From positions 1 to 43,852 of the forward strand of contig JAITXI010000235.1 of the NCBI GenBank assembly GCA_031284905.1: DNA of 43,852 nt, written 5' to 3'. Every line of letters starts with the position of its first letter. Position 1 is the stretch's first letter. Made by a program: the position numbers and the translations under genes. This DNA comes from Bacteroidales bacterium. Its GTDB lineage: Bacteria > Bacteroidota > Bacteroidia > Bacteroidales > ML635J-15. The notes beneath the pieces are model-generated. The model did not search any database. It had not been told where the DNA came from and was given only the letters and a program-made list of their open reading frames with translations. Below are positions 25,617-34,088 of the stretch, piece after piece.

Positions 25617-26735
25617 ATGAAATTAAATCATTCAAATAACATTTTTCTATTTTTTTTCATTTTCTATTTATTTTTGTTTGTTTTAGGATGTAACAACTCT
25701 TCCGATACTATTATTAATTGTGAAATTACTAATGCCGAAAATAAACAAATAATTTTAGAAGAAATTCTACCTGATTATATTCGACAAATTGATTATAAGA
25801 CTATTAAAAATAATAAATGTAGATTTAGAATAAAAGAAAAAAAAATAAAAAATTGTTTTTATCGTCTGAAAATTAACGAAGAAAGTATCATTTTATATTT
25901 AAAACCAAAAGATAATATTACCTTTACAGCTGATTTTTCAGAATTATCAAAAAATTTCAACATTGAAGATTCTTATGATAATAAATTGATAAAAGAAATT
26001 CATTCCAAAATGTTGTATTATTCAGATTCTGTAAATTATTTAAAAGAGATAATGAGGTCTGAATCTAATAATAAAATCGATAATAGTCAAATTCTGAAAA
26101 TTTTCGATGAAGCTCAAAATTTTTTACTTAATCTTATCTATGAAAACAAAACTTCTCCTGTAATTTATTTGTGTTTGTATCAATATATTGACATTTATCC
26201 GGTTTTAACTATTGATAAAAATCTTGAAGTTTTTGAATTTGTCTGTAACAATCTTGAAATATACAATCCTAATTTAGAACAATTAATTCCTTTGAAATCA
26301 GTAGTTTTCAATCAAAAACTTAAAATTGAAGCAGAAGCAAAAAAACAATTTCTAAAAATTGGGGAGAAAGTGCCGGATTTTAACATTACTGACCCAAATG
26401 GAAAAAAAATCACAATTTCTCAATTTTTAGGAAAAAAAGTGATACTTTATTTTTGGGCATCATGGAATGAGAAAAGTATTTCACAAATTTCTAAAATTTT
26501 ACAATTACGAGAATCCAAAAATGCTGAAATAATTTTTGTATCATTAGATGACAATTTCAGAAGTTGGAATAATTGTCTGAAAGATATAAATTTAGTAGGA
26601 ATGAACAACGTTTGTGATTTTAAATCATGGGAAAGTATAATTGTAAAAATTCATAATATTAAACAGTTGCCTCATTATATTATTATTGCCGAAGATGGTT
26701 CTCTTGAAGAGACGAACAATAATTTGTCTCTATAG
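25617..26735 (+). CDS. TlpA-like thioredoxin-fold lipoprotein lacking the CxxC active site
   Basis: Predicted periplasm-facing lipoprotein of 372 residues. The signal peptide ends in FVLGC with the lipid Cys at about 25. Residues 30-230 look like the DUF4369 and helical region that precedes the thioredoxin domain in Bacteroidota TlpA proteins. The C-terminal thioredoxin fold begins near 245 (IGEKVPDFNITDPNGKKI, LGKKVILYFWASW). At the place of the usual WCxxC the sequence is WASWNEKSIS, so both redox cysteines are missing, while the cis-proline region (QLPHYII) is kept. It therefore cannot act as a dithiol reductase; a binding or structural role is more likely. The M1 peptidase gene starts 2 bases after its stop, so the two are cotranscribed. 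The last codons overlap a small inverted repeat. Confidence 0.82.
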   Translation: MKLNHSNNIFLFFFIFYLFLFVLGCNNSSDTIINCEITNAENKQIILEEILPDYIRQIDYKTIKNNKCRFRIKEKKIKNCFYRLKINEESIILYLKPKDNITFTADFSELSKNFNIEDSYDNKLIKEIHSKMLYYSDSVNYLKEIMRSESNNKIDNSQILKIFDEAQNFLLNLIYENKTSPVIYLCLYQYIDIYPVLTIDKNLEVFEFVCNNLEIYNPNLEQLIPLKSVVFNQKLKIEAEAKKQFLKIGEKVPDFNITDPNGKKITISQFLGKKVILYFWASWNEKSISQISKILQLRESKNAEIIFVSLDDNFRSWNNCLKDINLVGMNNVCDFKSWESIIVKIHNIKQLPHYIIIAEDGSLEETNNNLSL

Positions 26736-26737
26736 AA

Positions 26738-29641
26738 ATGAAAAAAAAAATTTTTATCCATATTATTCTTTTATTTTGCATCTCAAACAGTATTTTTTCG
26801 CAAGAATATTTTCAACAAGAAGTAAATACAAAAATTTTAGTTACTCTTGACGATAAATCTAAAACTTTAAACGGAAATATTGAAATTCAATATATAAATA
26901 ATTCGCCAAAAGATTTGAATTACATTTATTTTCATTTATATCCAAACGCTTATAAAAATAAAGATACAGAATATGCAAAACAACGAATAAGTGTTTTAAG
27001 GAAGTCGGATATTTTATCCCGACATTATAAAAAAGGATTTATAGACAGTTTGGATTTTTTTGTTAATGGAGAAAAAGCGACATTAGAAAATGTTGAAGAA
27101 GATATTGTTATGTTGATTTTGCCTGAAATTTTAAAAGCCGGAGATACAATAATTATTAAAACACCTTTTTTTGTAAAACTTCCTGAAAAAAAAGACAGAC
27201 TAGGTTATAAAAAAGATTTTTATTCTATAACTCAATGGTTTCCAAAGCCTGCTGTTTATGACAAAAACGGCTGGCATCCGATTTCGTACTTAAGTGTTGG
27301 TGAATTTTATTCCGAATTTGGAAAATATGACGTAACAATCACGTTACGAGATGATTATATAGTAGCTGCTACCGGAAATTTAACGACAAAATCAGAAATT
27401 AATAGAATTAATAATTTTGTTGAAATATGTAAAAAAGCAAAAGATATAGGCGAAATTCCGAAATTTGGTAATTCTGAAAAATATAAAACTATCAATTTTA
27501 CCGAAAATAATATTCACGATTTTGCATGGTTTGCTTCACCTGATTTCTTGATTGAAAATGAAACAATTATTTCGTTAGAATTATCACAATTAGTAAATTG
27601 TTGGTCGTTTTATTCAAGAAAAGCAGAAAAAAATTGGAAAAATTCGATACGATATGTAAAACAATCGGTAGAATTTTTTTCGGGACAAATTGGAGAATAT
27701 CCTTATAAAAATTGTAGCGTAGTAGAATTTTCCGACAAAAATGACGGTGGAATGGAATACCCAACAATTTCGCTAATTTCTTCTGATTCAAGATTTACAA
27801 CCGAAAGAATAATTGCTCACGAAATAGCTCATAATTGGTTTTACGGAATATTAGCACCAAACGAAAGAAACGACCAATGGATTGACGAAGGTTTTACTTC
27901 TTTTTACGAAAATAAATATTTAGATTTTTATTACCCTAATCTGACTTTAAGCGAAGCATTGCTCGGAAAAAATCGAAAAATTTTTGGTTGGAATAATTTA
28001 CCTGCAAAAATTGAAAACGAATTTTTTTATAATTATCTTCAACATGAAAACTTAACACAAGCTCCTGACAAAAGTACTGAAAAACAATCCCTTGCAAATT
28101 ATTTTGCAAATTCTTACGCAAAAACAACAATGGCGATTTATACTTTGGAAGGATATATCGGATATGAAAATTTTGAAAATATTATCAATCTTTTTTACGA
28201 TAAATACAAATATCAACATATAGATATAGAAACTATAAAAAGTTTTTTTACAGAAAATACTGATAAAAATATTAATTGGTTTTTTGAAGATTTAATTGAA
28301 TCCAATAAAATTTCCGATTATAAAGTAAAGCGAGTGAAAAATGATAGTGTAATTATTGCAAACAAAGGAAAAACATTGATTCCACTATTTTTGAATATTG
28401 GAGATTCAACAATAATTACAGATGGTTTTGCAGGAGAAAAAAAATTCGCATTGAACGGAAATAAAGAAATAATTATTGATAAAAATTATTTAACAATCGA
28501 CAATAATCGAAGAAATAATTCTTATTCAAGCAATTTTTTCAAAAGATTTAAACCTATTTCATTTCGGATTGCAAATTTTATTGATAATCCACAAACTTTT
28601 GATATACCGATTTTGCCTATCCCGACATATAATAATACAGACGGCTTTATGCTTGGTTTGGCATTTTATACACCTCCTATTCCAAAAAGAAGATTTGAAT
28701 TTCAATTAATTCCTCTGTGGGCTTTTAAAACAGGTACTATCACCGGATTAGGAAATTTTTCTCTATTTTTTCAACCTCAAAAAACTATATTTAATGAAAT
28801 CGAATTATTTACAAATTTTAAAAGTTTTTCTATTACTAAAATCCCGAGACAATACTTTACAGTCGCTACAGGACTGAAAATAAACTTAAAAACAGAAGCA
28901 AAAGACGAATACGAATCTGAATTTATTCTAAAAAATATTTCTGCTACCGATTATTATAGCCAAAGTTTTCAAAATTTTCAAAGTTTATCTTATCTTTATG
29001 CTAATAATCGTTATAAAAATCCATATCAAATTATTGCTAATTTGGAAAATGGCAAAAATTATACCAAAGTTTTTGTTGAAATAACTAATACTTTTCATTA
29101 TAATTATAAAGATAGAGGAATTAATATTCGTCTTTTTGGTGGAATATTTTTGCGAAATAAAACAAATGACGGAAAATATAATTTCAAACTTTCCGGGAAT
29201 ATTGGCAGTGAAGACTATTTATACGATAATCTATATCTTGGGAGAAATGATGATATTCGGATAAATCCAGAATCGTTTTTTTCTCATCAATTTGTTAGAA
29301 ATGACGGTGGTTTTGCTTTATTTTCACCTGTCGGGCAATCAAACAAGTGGATGCTTGGACTTAATTTTGACGCAAATACTTTTTTTAAAACAGTTGATAT
29401 TTTTTTTAATGTTGGAATGAGTCCTGACACCAAAATAAAAGTATATTACGAAGGCGGAATAAAATTAAGTTTCCTGAAAAACGTAATTGAAATTTTCTTT
29501 CCTCTTTTCGGTACTCCTGAAATTTGGAAAAATAATAAAGATTTTTATACAAAAAACTATTTGCAAAAAGTTAGATTTACATTATCTTTGGAAAAATTAA
29601 ATTTATTAAAATATCGAAAAAAACCTTACATATTATATTGA
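26738..29641 (+). CDS. M1 family metallopeptidase fused to a predicted outer-membrane beta-barrel
   Basis: Exported protein of 967 residues. A signal peptide (residues 1-21, ending SIFSQ) is followed by the M1 N-terminal beta domain and the gluzincin catalytic domain: GGMEYPTIS in place of the GAMEN exopeptidase loop, HEIAHNWFYG at about 359 and WIDEGF with the third zinc ligand Glu near 382. From about 590 to the end the sequence changes to alternating aromatic/polar strands (for example FEFQLIPLWAF, YTKVFVEITNTFHY, KIKVYYEGGIKLSFL) ending with RFTLSLEKLNLL, as in outer-membrane barrels. This suggests a peptidase held at the outer membrane by its own C-terminal barrel; the barrel is inferred by eye. 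Its stop overlaps the TTG start of lpxH. Confidence 0.85.
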   Translation: MKKKIFIHIILLFCISNSIFSQEYFQQEVNTKILVTLDDKSKTLNGNIEIQYINNSPKDLNYIYFHLYPNAYKNKDTEYAKQRISVLRKSDILSRHYKKGFIDSLDFFVNGEKATLENVEEDIVMLILPEILKAGDTIIIKTPFFVKLPEKKDRLGYKKDFYSITQWFPKPAVYDKNGWHPISYLSVGEFYSEFGKYDVTITLRDDYIVAATGNLTTKSEINRINNFVEICKKAKDIGEIPKFGNSEKYKTINFTENNIHDFAWFASPDFLIENETIISLELSQLVNCWSFYSRKAEKNWKNSIRYVKQSVEFFSGQIGEYPYKNCSVVEFSDKNDGGMEYPTISLISSDSRFTTERIIAHEIAHNWFYGILAPNERNDQWIDEGFTSFYENKYLDFYYPNLTLSEALLGKNRKIFGWNNLPAKIENEFFYNYLQHENLTQAPDKSTEKQSLANYFANSYAKTTMAIYTLEGYIGYENFENIINLFYDKYKYQHIDIETIKSFFTENTDKNINWFFEDLIESNKISDYKVKRVKNDSVIIANKGKTLIPLFLNIGDSTIITDGFAGEKKFALNGNKEIIIDKNYLTIDNNRRNNSYSSNFFKRFKPISFRIANFIDNPQTFDIPILPIPTYNNTDGFMLGLAFYTPPIPKRRFEFQLIPLWAFKTGTITGLGNFSLFFQPQKTIFNEIELFTNFKSFSITKIPRQYFTVATGLKINLKTEAKDEYESEFILKNISATDYYSQSFQNFQSLSYLYANNRYKNPYQIIANLENGKNYTKVFVEITNTFHYNYKDRGINIRLFGGIFLRNKTNDGKYNFKLSGNIGSEDYLYDNLYLGRNDDIRINPESFFSHQFVRNDGGFALFSPVGQSNKWMLGLNFDANTFFKTVDIFFNVGMSPDTKIKVYYEGGIKLSFLKNVIEIFFPLFGTPEIWKNNKDFYTKNYLQKVRFTLSLEKLNLLKYRKKPYILY

Positions 29642-30378
29642 AAACTGAAAAAAAAATATATTTTATTTCTGATGTGCATTTGGGAGTAGATTCTGAAAAA
29701 ACCTCCTTAATGCGTGAAAATATGTTAATTAAGTGGCTTGATGAGATAAAAAACGATGCTTTTGAAATAAATTTTTTGGGAGATATTTTTGATTTTTGGT
29801 TTGAATATAAATATTTAGTTCCAAGAAATTTCGTTAGATTTCTGACAAAAATCAGAGAATTATCCGACAGTGGAATTATAATAAATTTTTTCACAGGTAA
29901 TCACGATATGTGGATTTTCGATTACCTACCTGAAATTTGTCAACTAAATTTATTCAGAAAACCTGTAACAAGAGAAATTTTCGGAAAAGTTTTTTTTATC
30001 GGTCATGGAGACGGATTAGGAAATTATGACAAAAAATATAATTTGTTAAAAGTTTTTTTCGCTTCAAAAATTTGTCAATTTCTTTTCAAGACTATTCATC
30101 CTTCAATTTCTTTCAGAATAGCAAATACTTGGTCAAGAAATAGCAGAAAAAAACACAAAATATCGAAAAATTTTGATATCGAAAAAGAAAATTTAGTGAA
30201 ATTTGCAAGAGAAGAATTGAAGAAACAACATATTGACTTTTTTGTTTTTGGACATAGCCACAGACCACTTCAAATAAAATTAGAAAAAGATTGCGTTTTT
30301 ACAAACACAGGCGACTGGCTCGAAAATTTCACTTATTCTGTCTTTGATGGAGAATGTTTGGTTTTGAAGAAATTTTAG
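29638..30378 (+). CDS. lpxH: UDP-2,3-diacylglucosamine diphosphatase
   Basis: Calcineurin-like phosphoesterase of 246 residues for lipid A synthesis, cutting UDP-2,3-diacylglucosamine to lipid X and UMP at the inner membrane. Metal-binding motifs are in order: ISDVHLG (residues about 9-15), LGDIFDFWFE, FTGNHDMW, GHGDGLG and FGHSHRPL. The FDFWFE and HGDGLG spellings are those of the Bacteroidota LpxH group. The only start that keeps the first metal motif is TTG at 29638, which overlaps the stop of the M1 peptidase gene (TTGA), so translation is probably coupled. The next in-frame ATG lies past the DVH motif and can be excluded. Confidence 0.92.
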   Translation: MKTEKKIYFISDVHLGVDSEKTSLMRENMLIKWLDEIKNDAFEINFLGDIFDFWFEYKYLVPRNFVRFLTKIRELSDSGIIINFFTGNHDMWIFDYLPEICQLNLFRKPVTREIFGKVFFIGHGDGLGNYDKKYNLLKVFFASKICQFLFKTIHPSISFRIANTWSRNSRKKHKISKNFDIEKENLVKFAREELKKQHIDFFVFGHSHRPLQIKLEKDCVFTNTGDWLENFTYSVFDGECLVLKKF

Positions 30379-30435
30379 TTATTTCAAACTGATTTTAATG
30401 CTAAACTATCTTCAACATTTTAATATGTTGAAAAA

Positions 30436-31200
30436 CTATAAGCAATTGCTATCTATGTTATATCTATAATCTCCGGGTTTTATCTTGGTTGAATATGTTT
30501 TTATCGCATTCTGAAATTTCGTCTCTTTTCCATCAGTACATAAATTTACTAACTTATGAAAATCTTGACTATGATTTTTATGTTTTGTATGGCATAATTC
30601 GTGGATTATTATAAAATCAATTAAATTATCGGGTAACATCATTAAAGAAGAAGAAAGAATAATATTATTTTTACTATCACAAGTTCCCCAACGTGTTTTT
30701 GCCGTTCCAATTGTACATTTATTATACGGTAAATTTAATACTTCTGAAATTTTTTTTATACGCGGAATTACATACTCTCTTGCTTCTTTTTGAAAAATAT
30801 CCGAAATAATCTTTGCAATTATTTTTTGGACATTTTCTTTTTCAAAATTTACAGCAAACATGTTATAATTAATTTTCACAGATGAAAAACCAAAATTTAA
30901 TGTAAAAAACTTCACTGTTATTGAAGCAACAAATTTAATTTCAAACTTACGCGTATAGATAATAGTAGCCGGTGTAAAAATAGCTGTATTGTTTTTTTTA
31001 ACATTGATAGCTACTTGTTGCATTTTCAACCATTCAATGTTTTTATAAACAAATTTTTCAGCTTCTTCATATTTACAAAAAAGAGGAATAGTAACAACCA
31101 CACCTCGTTTTTCATTTATAGACAACCTGATTTTTTTATTATTAGGATTTTTTTTTATAACAACATTCCCGATTTCAGGAATGACAATTATTTTTTGCAT
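30436..31200 (-). CDS. YgjP-like zinc metallopeptidase (DUF45)
   Basis: Protein of 254 residues of the YgjP/DUF45 family (PF01863). The zinc motif FIIIHELCHTKHKNHSQDFH (HExxH plus a downstream His) is near residue 199, preceded by the conserved WGTCDSKNNIILSSSLMMLP block. The N-terminal half is basic and contains two similar beta strands. There is no signal peptide. Family members are predicted cytoplasmic metallopeptidases, and E. coli YgjP has no settled substrate. The ATG overlaps the stop of the 95-residue upstream gene by one base (TAATG), so the two form a coupled pair. Confidence 0.9.
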   Translation of the reverse strand: MQKIIVIPEIGNVVIKKNPNNKKIRLSINEKRGVVVTIPLFCKYEEAEKFVYKNIEWLKMQQVAINVKKNNTAIFTPATIIYTRKFEIKFVASITVKFFTLNFGFSSVKINYNMFAVNFEKENVQKIIAKIISDIFQKEAREYVIPRIKKISEVLNLPYNKCTIGTAKTRWGTCDSKNNIILSSSLMMLPDNLIDFIIIHELCHTKHKNHSQDFHKLVNLCTDGKETKFQNAIKTYSTKIKPGDYRYNIDSNCL

Positions 31201-31487
31201 TAATCTCTTGGCAAAGTACTTAATATTTCGTATAAACCGTCAGTTGATTCTTTAACTTCATTAATTATTTGATAATATCTTGTTCTAACATCTTTTTTGC
31301 TCATTTTTGAAGTTGGTTTATTTATTTCTGCAAAAATTCTTTCACGAGCGTCCATCATCTTATTAATTATTGTTTCAACTTTGCTATCATCTTGTTTTTG
31401 ATTTACATCAAGATATGCTATACAATCAGTAATTACTTCATAATGTAATAAATTTATTTCTTTTTTTAAATCTCTTCTATTTGCCAT
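31200..31487 (-). CDS. small conserved Bacteroidota protein, function unknown
   Basis: Soluble, highly charged helical protein of 95 residues beginning MANRRDLKKEINLLHYEV. Short proteins with the same MANRRDLKK start and length occur widely in Bacteroidota; no function is known to me. It shares a transcript with the YgjP-like peptidase, which begins on its last base. A longer start at 31511 is rejected because a -7 box (31500-31507) lies between the two starts. Confidence 0.72.
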   Translation of the reverse strand: MANRRDLKKEINLLHYEVITDCIAYLDVNQKQDDSKVETIINKMMDARERIFAEINKPTSKMSKKDVRTRYYQIINEVKESTDGLYEILSTLPRD

Positions 31488-31499
31488 AAAAATTTTTTT

Positions 31500-31507
31500 C
31501 AAAGTTA
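31500..31507 (-). promoter_or_regulatory. promoter that fixes the start of the 95-residue gene
   Basis: Minus-strand TAACTTTG matches TAnnTTTG, 12 bases before the ATG at 31487 and inside the longer alternative reading. Confidence 0.5.
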
Positions 31508-31593
31508 ACACATTTCTGTAAAATAAAAAAATGATTTATGATTGTTACGTTTCGTTCCACGAGGGGTTGCTTTCAGCGATGGCTTTGCCGTTC

Positions 31594-31700
31594 ATTAAAT
31601 TGAGAATTGAGAATTGAAAATTGATAGCATTGAGATATGAGACCATTTTGTCCCTTTGCCTTTTCTCCATTTTCAATTTTCAATTTTCAATTTTCAATTC
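31594..31700. repeat. inverted pair of ATTGA/TCAAT short tandem repeats
   Basis: Left part: AATTGAGAATTGAGAATTGA followed by AAATTGA. Right part: TTTTCAATTTTCAATTTTCA and one further unit. The two can pair over about 20 bases, with the sequence TTGAGATATGAGACCATTTTGTCCC (written here as TTGAGATATGAGACC plus ATTTTGTCCC) in the loop. The loop resembles the gap at 14605-14681. Confidence 0.7.
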
Positions 31701-31743
31701 GTCTCGTTCTCATGTCTTGGTTCTTGGCTCTCTTTTCACCATT

Positions 31744-31761
31744 CGACCCACTTCGGGGTCG
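31744..31761. repeat. GC-rich hairpin CGACCC/GGGTCG
   Basis: Six-base arms around ACTTCG. Together with AACTCC/GGAGTT at 31795-31809 it forms a pair of small hairpins that resemble REP-type intergenic elements. Confidence 0.5.
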
Positions 31762-31794
31762 TAGTTTGGAGATGATATTTTTTCCCAAACATAT

Positions 31795-31809
31795 AACTCC
31801 AAAGGAGTT
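31795..31809. repeat. small hairpin AACTCC/GGAGTT
   Basis: Six-base arms with a 3-base AAA loop, 33 bases after the hairpin at 31744. Confidence 0.45.
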
Positions 31810-31911
31810 ACTGTTCCGCCCATTCGCCAATATATTAATCGCAAATCAATTTTTTTTTATGCAGTTATAATAATAAAAATTTTCATTCGTTATTTAAAAA
31901 GTAATTACTGA

Positions 31912-33903
31912 ATGAAATTTAAAACAACTTTAATAATAATTTTTTTATTTTTAATATCTGATTGTTACGTTTTTTCTCAATCTAAAGATGAAAAAAGAAT
32001 TAAACGTGCTGATAAGATATACGAAATGGGTGAATATTATAGAGCAGCTCAAGCATATAATTCTCTCCAAAGAAAGATAAAAAATAAAAAATTAAAAAAT
32101 GAGGTTTATTTCAAAATGGGAGAGGCTTATTATCAAATTTTTGATTATAAAAAAGCAAAAACTAATTATCGAAAATGCGTAAAAGACAGAGAATTAGAAT
32201 ATTTTGCTTCTTTGCGTATCGGCGAAATTGATATTATTGAAGGAAATTTTGAAGAAGCGTTGAAAGTTTACACAGATTTGCTCGAAAAATATCCAAATGA
32301 TTCAGTTGCCAAAGATGGATATAATACGGCTAATGCTGTAGTAGCATGGGAGTCAGAAAAAATAAAATATAAAGTTGAACCGGCAAAACAATTAAATTCT
32401 CGTGATGACGATTTTTGTCCTTTTGTTGATGAAAAAGACGGTTATGACCATATTTATTTTACTTCTGTAAGAAAGGAAGCTAAAGGGAAAAAGAGTAAAA
32501 TTACAGGTGAAAAATTAGCGGATATTTTTGTTACAAAATTCGACAAGAAAAACAAATGGTCAACGCCGGAATCATTAGATTCTATAAATACAATCTTTGA
32601 CGATGGCACTCCATTAATTGGAAACAATGGAAAGAATTTCTATTTTACGCGTTGTGTTATCGAAAAAGGGAAAGAAATGGGTTGTCAGATTTATGAAGCA
32701 TCAAAAATTGAAGGAGTTTGGATGAATGCTCAACGATTAGAAATTACAGGCGACTCGCTTTCTATAGGACATCCTGCTATGTCGCATGACGGTTCGACTA
32801 TCTATTTCTCTGCTCGTCTTGATGGAGGTTTTGGAGGTGCTGATATTTGGTACTCCCAAAAAGAAGGAGAAAATTGGTCTAAACCCAAAAATATGGGGCA
32901 AAATATTAATTCAAAAGGAGATGAGCTTTTCCCATTTATGCGTGAAGATGGAACTCTCTATTATTCAAGCGATAAACCACCATCTATGGGAGGATTAGAT
33001 ATTTTCAAAGCTACTAAAGATGATAACGGAAAATGGACTTCTGAAAATATGAAAACTCCTTTTAATAGTCATGGAAACGATTATGGAATTTATTATTATG
33101 CCAAACAAGAAAAAGGCTATTTTTCTTCCGATAGAAAAGGTTCAAAAGGAAATGATATTTATTATTTTGAACTTATTCCGATAGAATTTAATTTGACCGG
33201 TTCTGTAAAAGACAAAGATAATAATCATATTATTGATAGTGCGCTTGTAGTTCTGTATGGTAGCGATGGCTCTACTTTCAGAGATACAATTCTCCTTGCT
33301 AATAAAAAAGCAAATTATAATTTTAAATTAAAGCATAATACTGATTATGTTTTTGTAGTTACAAAAAGTGGATATTTCAATGGAAAATCAAGATTTTCGA
33401 CTTCAAACTTAGAATATAGCCATTCTTTTCAATACGATATTTTACTCGAATCTTTTAACAAAACCTTTGAAATCCCAAATATTGAATTTGAATTTGGTCG
33501 TTGGGATTTAACAGAGCCATCTAAATATGTTCTTGATAGTATCGTGAAAATAATGAACGATAATCCATACATAGTTATTGAAATGTCGGCACATACAGAT
33601 ATGATTGGCTCAGATGAAGCAAATCTTGAATTAAGTCAGCGAAGAGCAAATTCTGTTGTTAATTATTTTAAAACAAAAGGAATTCCTAATGGCAGGTTAA
33701 TAGCTGTCGGTTATGGCGAATCAAAACCTAAAGTAATTTCAACTCCGAACATTAAATATCCATTTCTTCCGAAAGGAACAGTTTTATCGGAAAGTTTTAT
33801 AAATACTTTGGAACCTGAACAACAAATAGTTGCTAATCAGCAAAACAGACGTATAGAGATGAAAGTTATGAGTAACGATTATATGCCGGATTTAGATTGG
33901 TAG
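31912..33903 (+). CDS. porE: PorE-like OmpA family protein with TPR and PD40 propeller (T9SS-associated)
   Basis: Exported envelope protein of 663 residues. The signal peptide ends VFSQ near residue 24. Domains in order: TPR-like helices (about 27-150), WD40-like PD40 repeats forming a propeller (about 155-400; DGSTIYFSARLDGGFGGADI, DGTLYYSSDKPPSMGGLDI), a carboxypeptidase-regulatory-like beta domain (about 415-500) and a C-terminal OmpA peptidoglycan-binding domain (about 510-655; MSAHTDMIGSDEANLELSQR, RIEMK). This TPR-propeller-CRD-OmpA order is that of PorE, the T9SS component of Porphyromonas gingivalis that links the machine to peptidoglycan. Many Bacteroidota carry several paralogues of this layout, so the exact role is uncertain. 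A Cys near residue 18 is not in a good lipobox. Monocistronic. Confidence 0.75.
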   Translation: MKFKTTLIIIFLFLISDCYVFSQSKDEKRIKRADKIYEMGEYYRAAQAYNSLQRKIKNKKLKNEVYFKMGEAYYQIFDYKKAKTNYRKCVKDRELEYFASLRIGEIDIIEGNFEEALKVYTDLLEKYPNDSVAKDGYNTANAVVAWESEKIKYKVEPAKQLNSRDDDFCPFVDEKDGYDHIYFTSVRKEAKGKKSKITGEKLADIFVTKFDKKNKWSTPESLDSINTIFDDGTPLIGNNGKNFYFTRCVIEKGKEMGCQIYEASKIEGVWMNAQRLEITGDSLSIGHPAMSHDGSTIYFSARLDGGFGGADIWYSQKEGENWSKPKNMGQNINSKGDELFPFMREDGTLYYSSDKPPSMGGLDIFKATKDDNGKWTSENMKTPFNSHGNDYGIYYYAKQEKGYFSSDRKGSKGNDIYYFELIPIEFNLTGSVKDKDNNHIIDSALVVLYGSDGSTFRDTILLANKKANYNFKLKHNTDYVFVVTKSGYFNGKSRFSTSNLEYSHSFQYDILLESFNKTFEIPNIEFEFGRWDLTEPSKYVLDSIVKIMNDNPYIVIEMSAHTDMIGSDEANLELSQRRANSVVNYFKTKGIPNGRLIAVGYGESKPKVISTPNIKYPFLPKGTVLSESFINTLEPEQQIVANQQNRRIEMKVMSNDYMPDLDW

Positions 33904-34088
33904 TTCTTAAATATAACATAAGTTTAAAATATGTGCGACTCAAGTAATAAAAAAATTTTACATTCAGGAATTAATTTGCTTGATGGTAGGACTTTGCAAT
34001 CGATTAATATCCGTAATTAGTTGACGATATTATGATTTCCACAAAATATTTTTACAGAAACCTTAAGTAGGAGAAATAATTAAAAAAA

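Larger units (their letters stand above)
31488..31911. other. 424-bp divergent gap full of short repeats and hairpins
   Basis: No gene is supported. From left to right it holds the promoter of the 95-residue gene, a GAATTGAG-type repeat with its inverted counterpart (31594-31700), a CC-rich stretch, and two hairpins (31744-31761 and 31795-31809). The start of the PorE-like gene follows. Local G+C is higher than in most gaps of this window. Confidence 0.7.

Noticed and set aside
26708..26731. Inverted repeat AGAGAC/GTCTCT as a terminator
   Set aside because: It lies inside the last codons of the TlpA-like gene, the next gene starts 2 bases after, and there is no T-tract.
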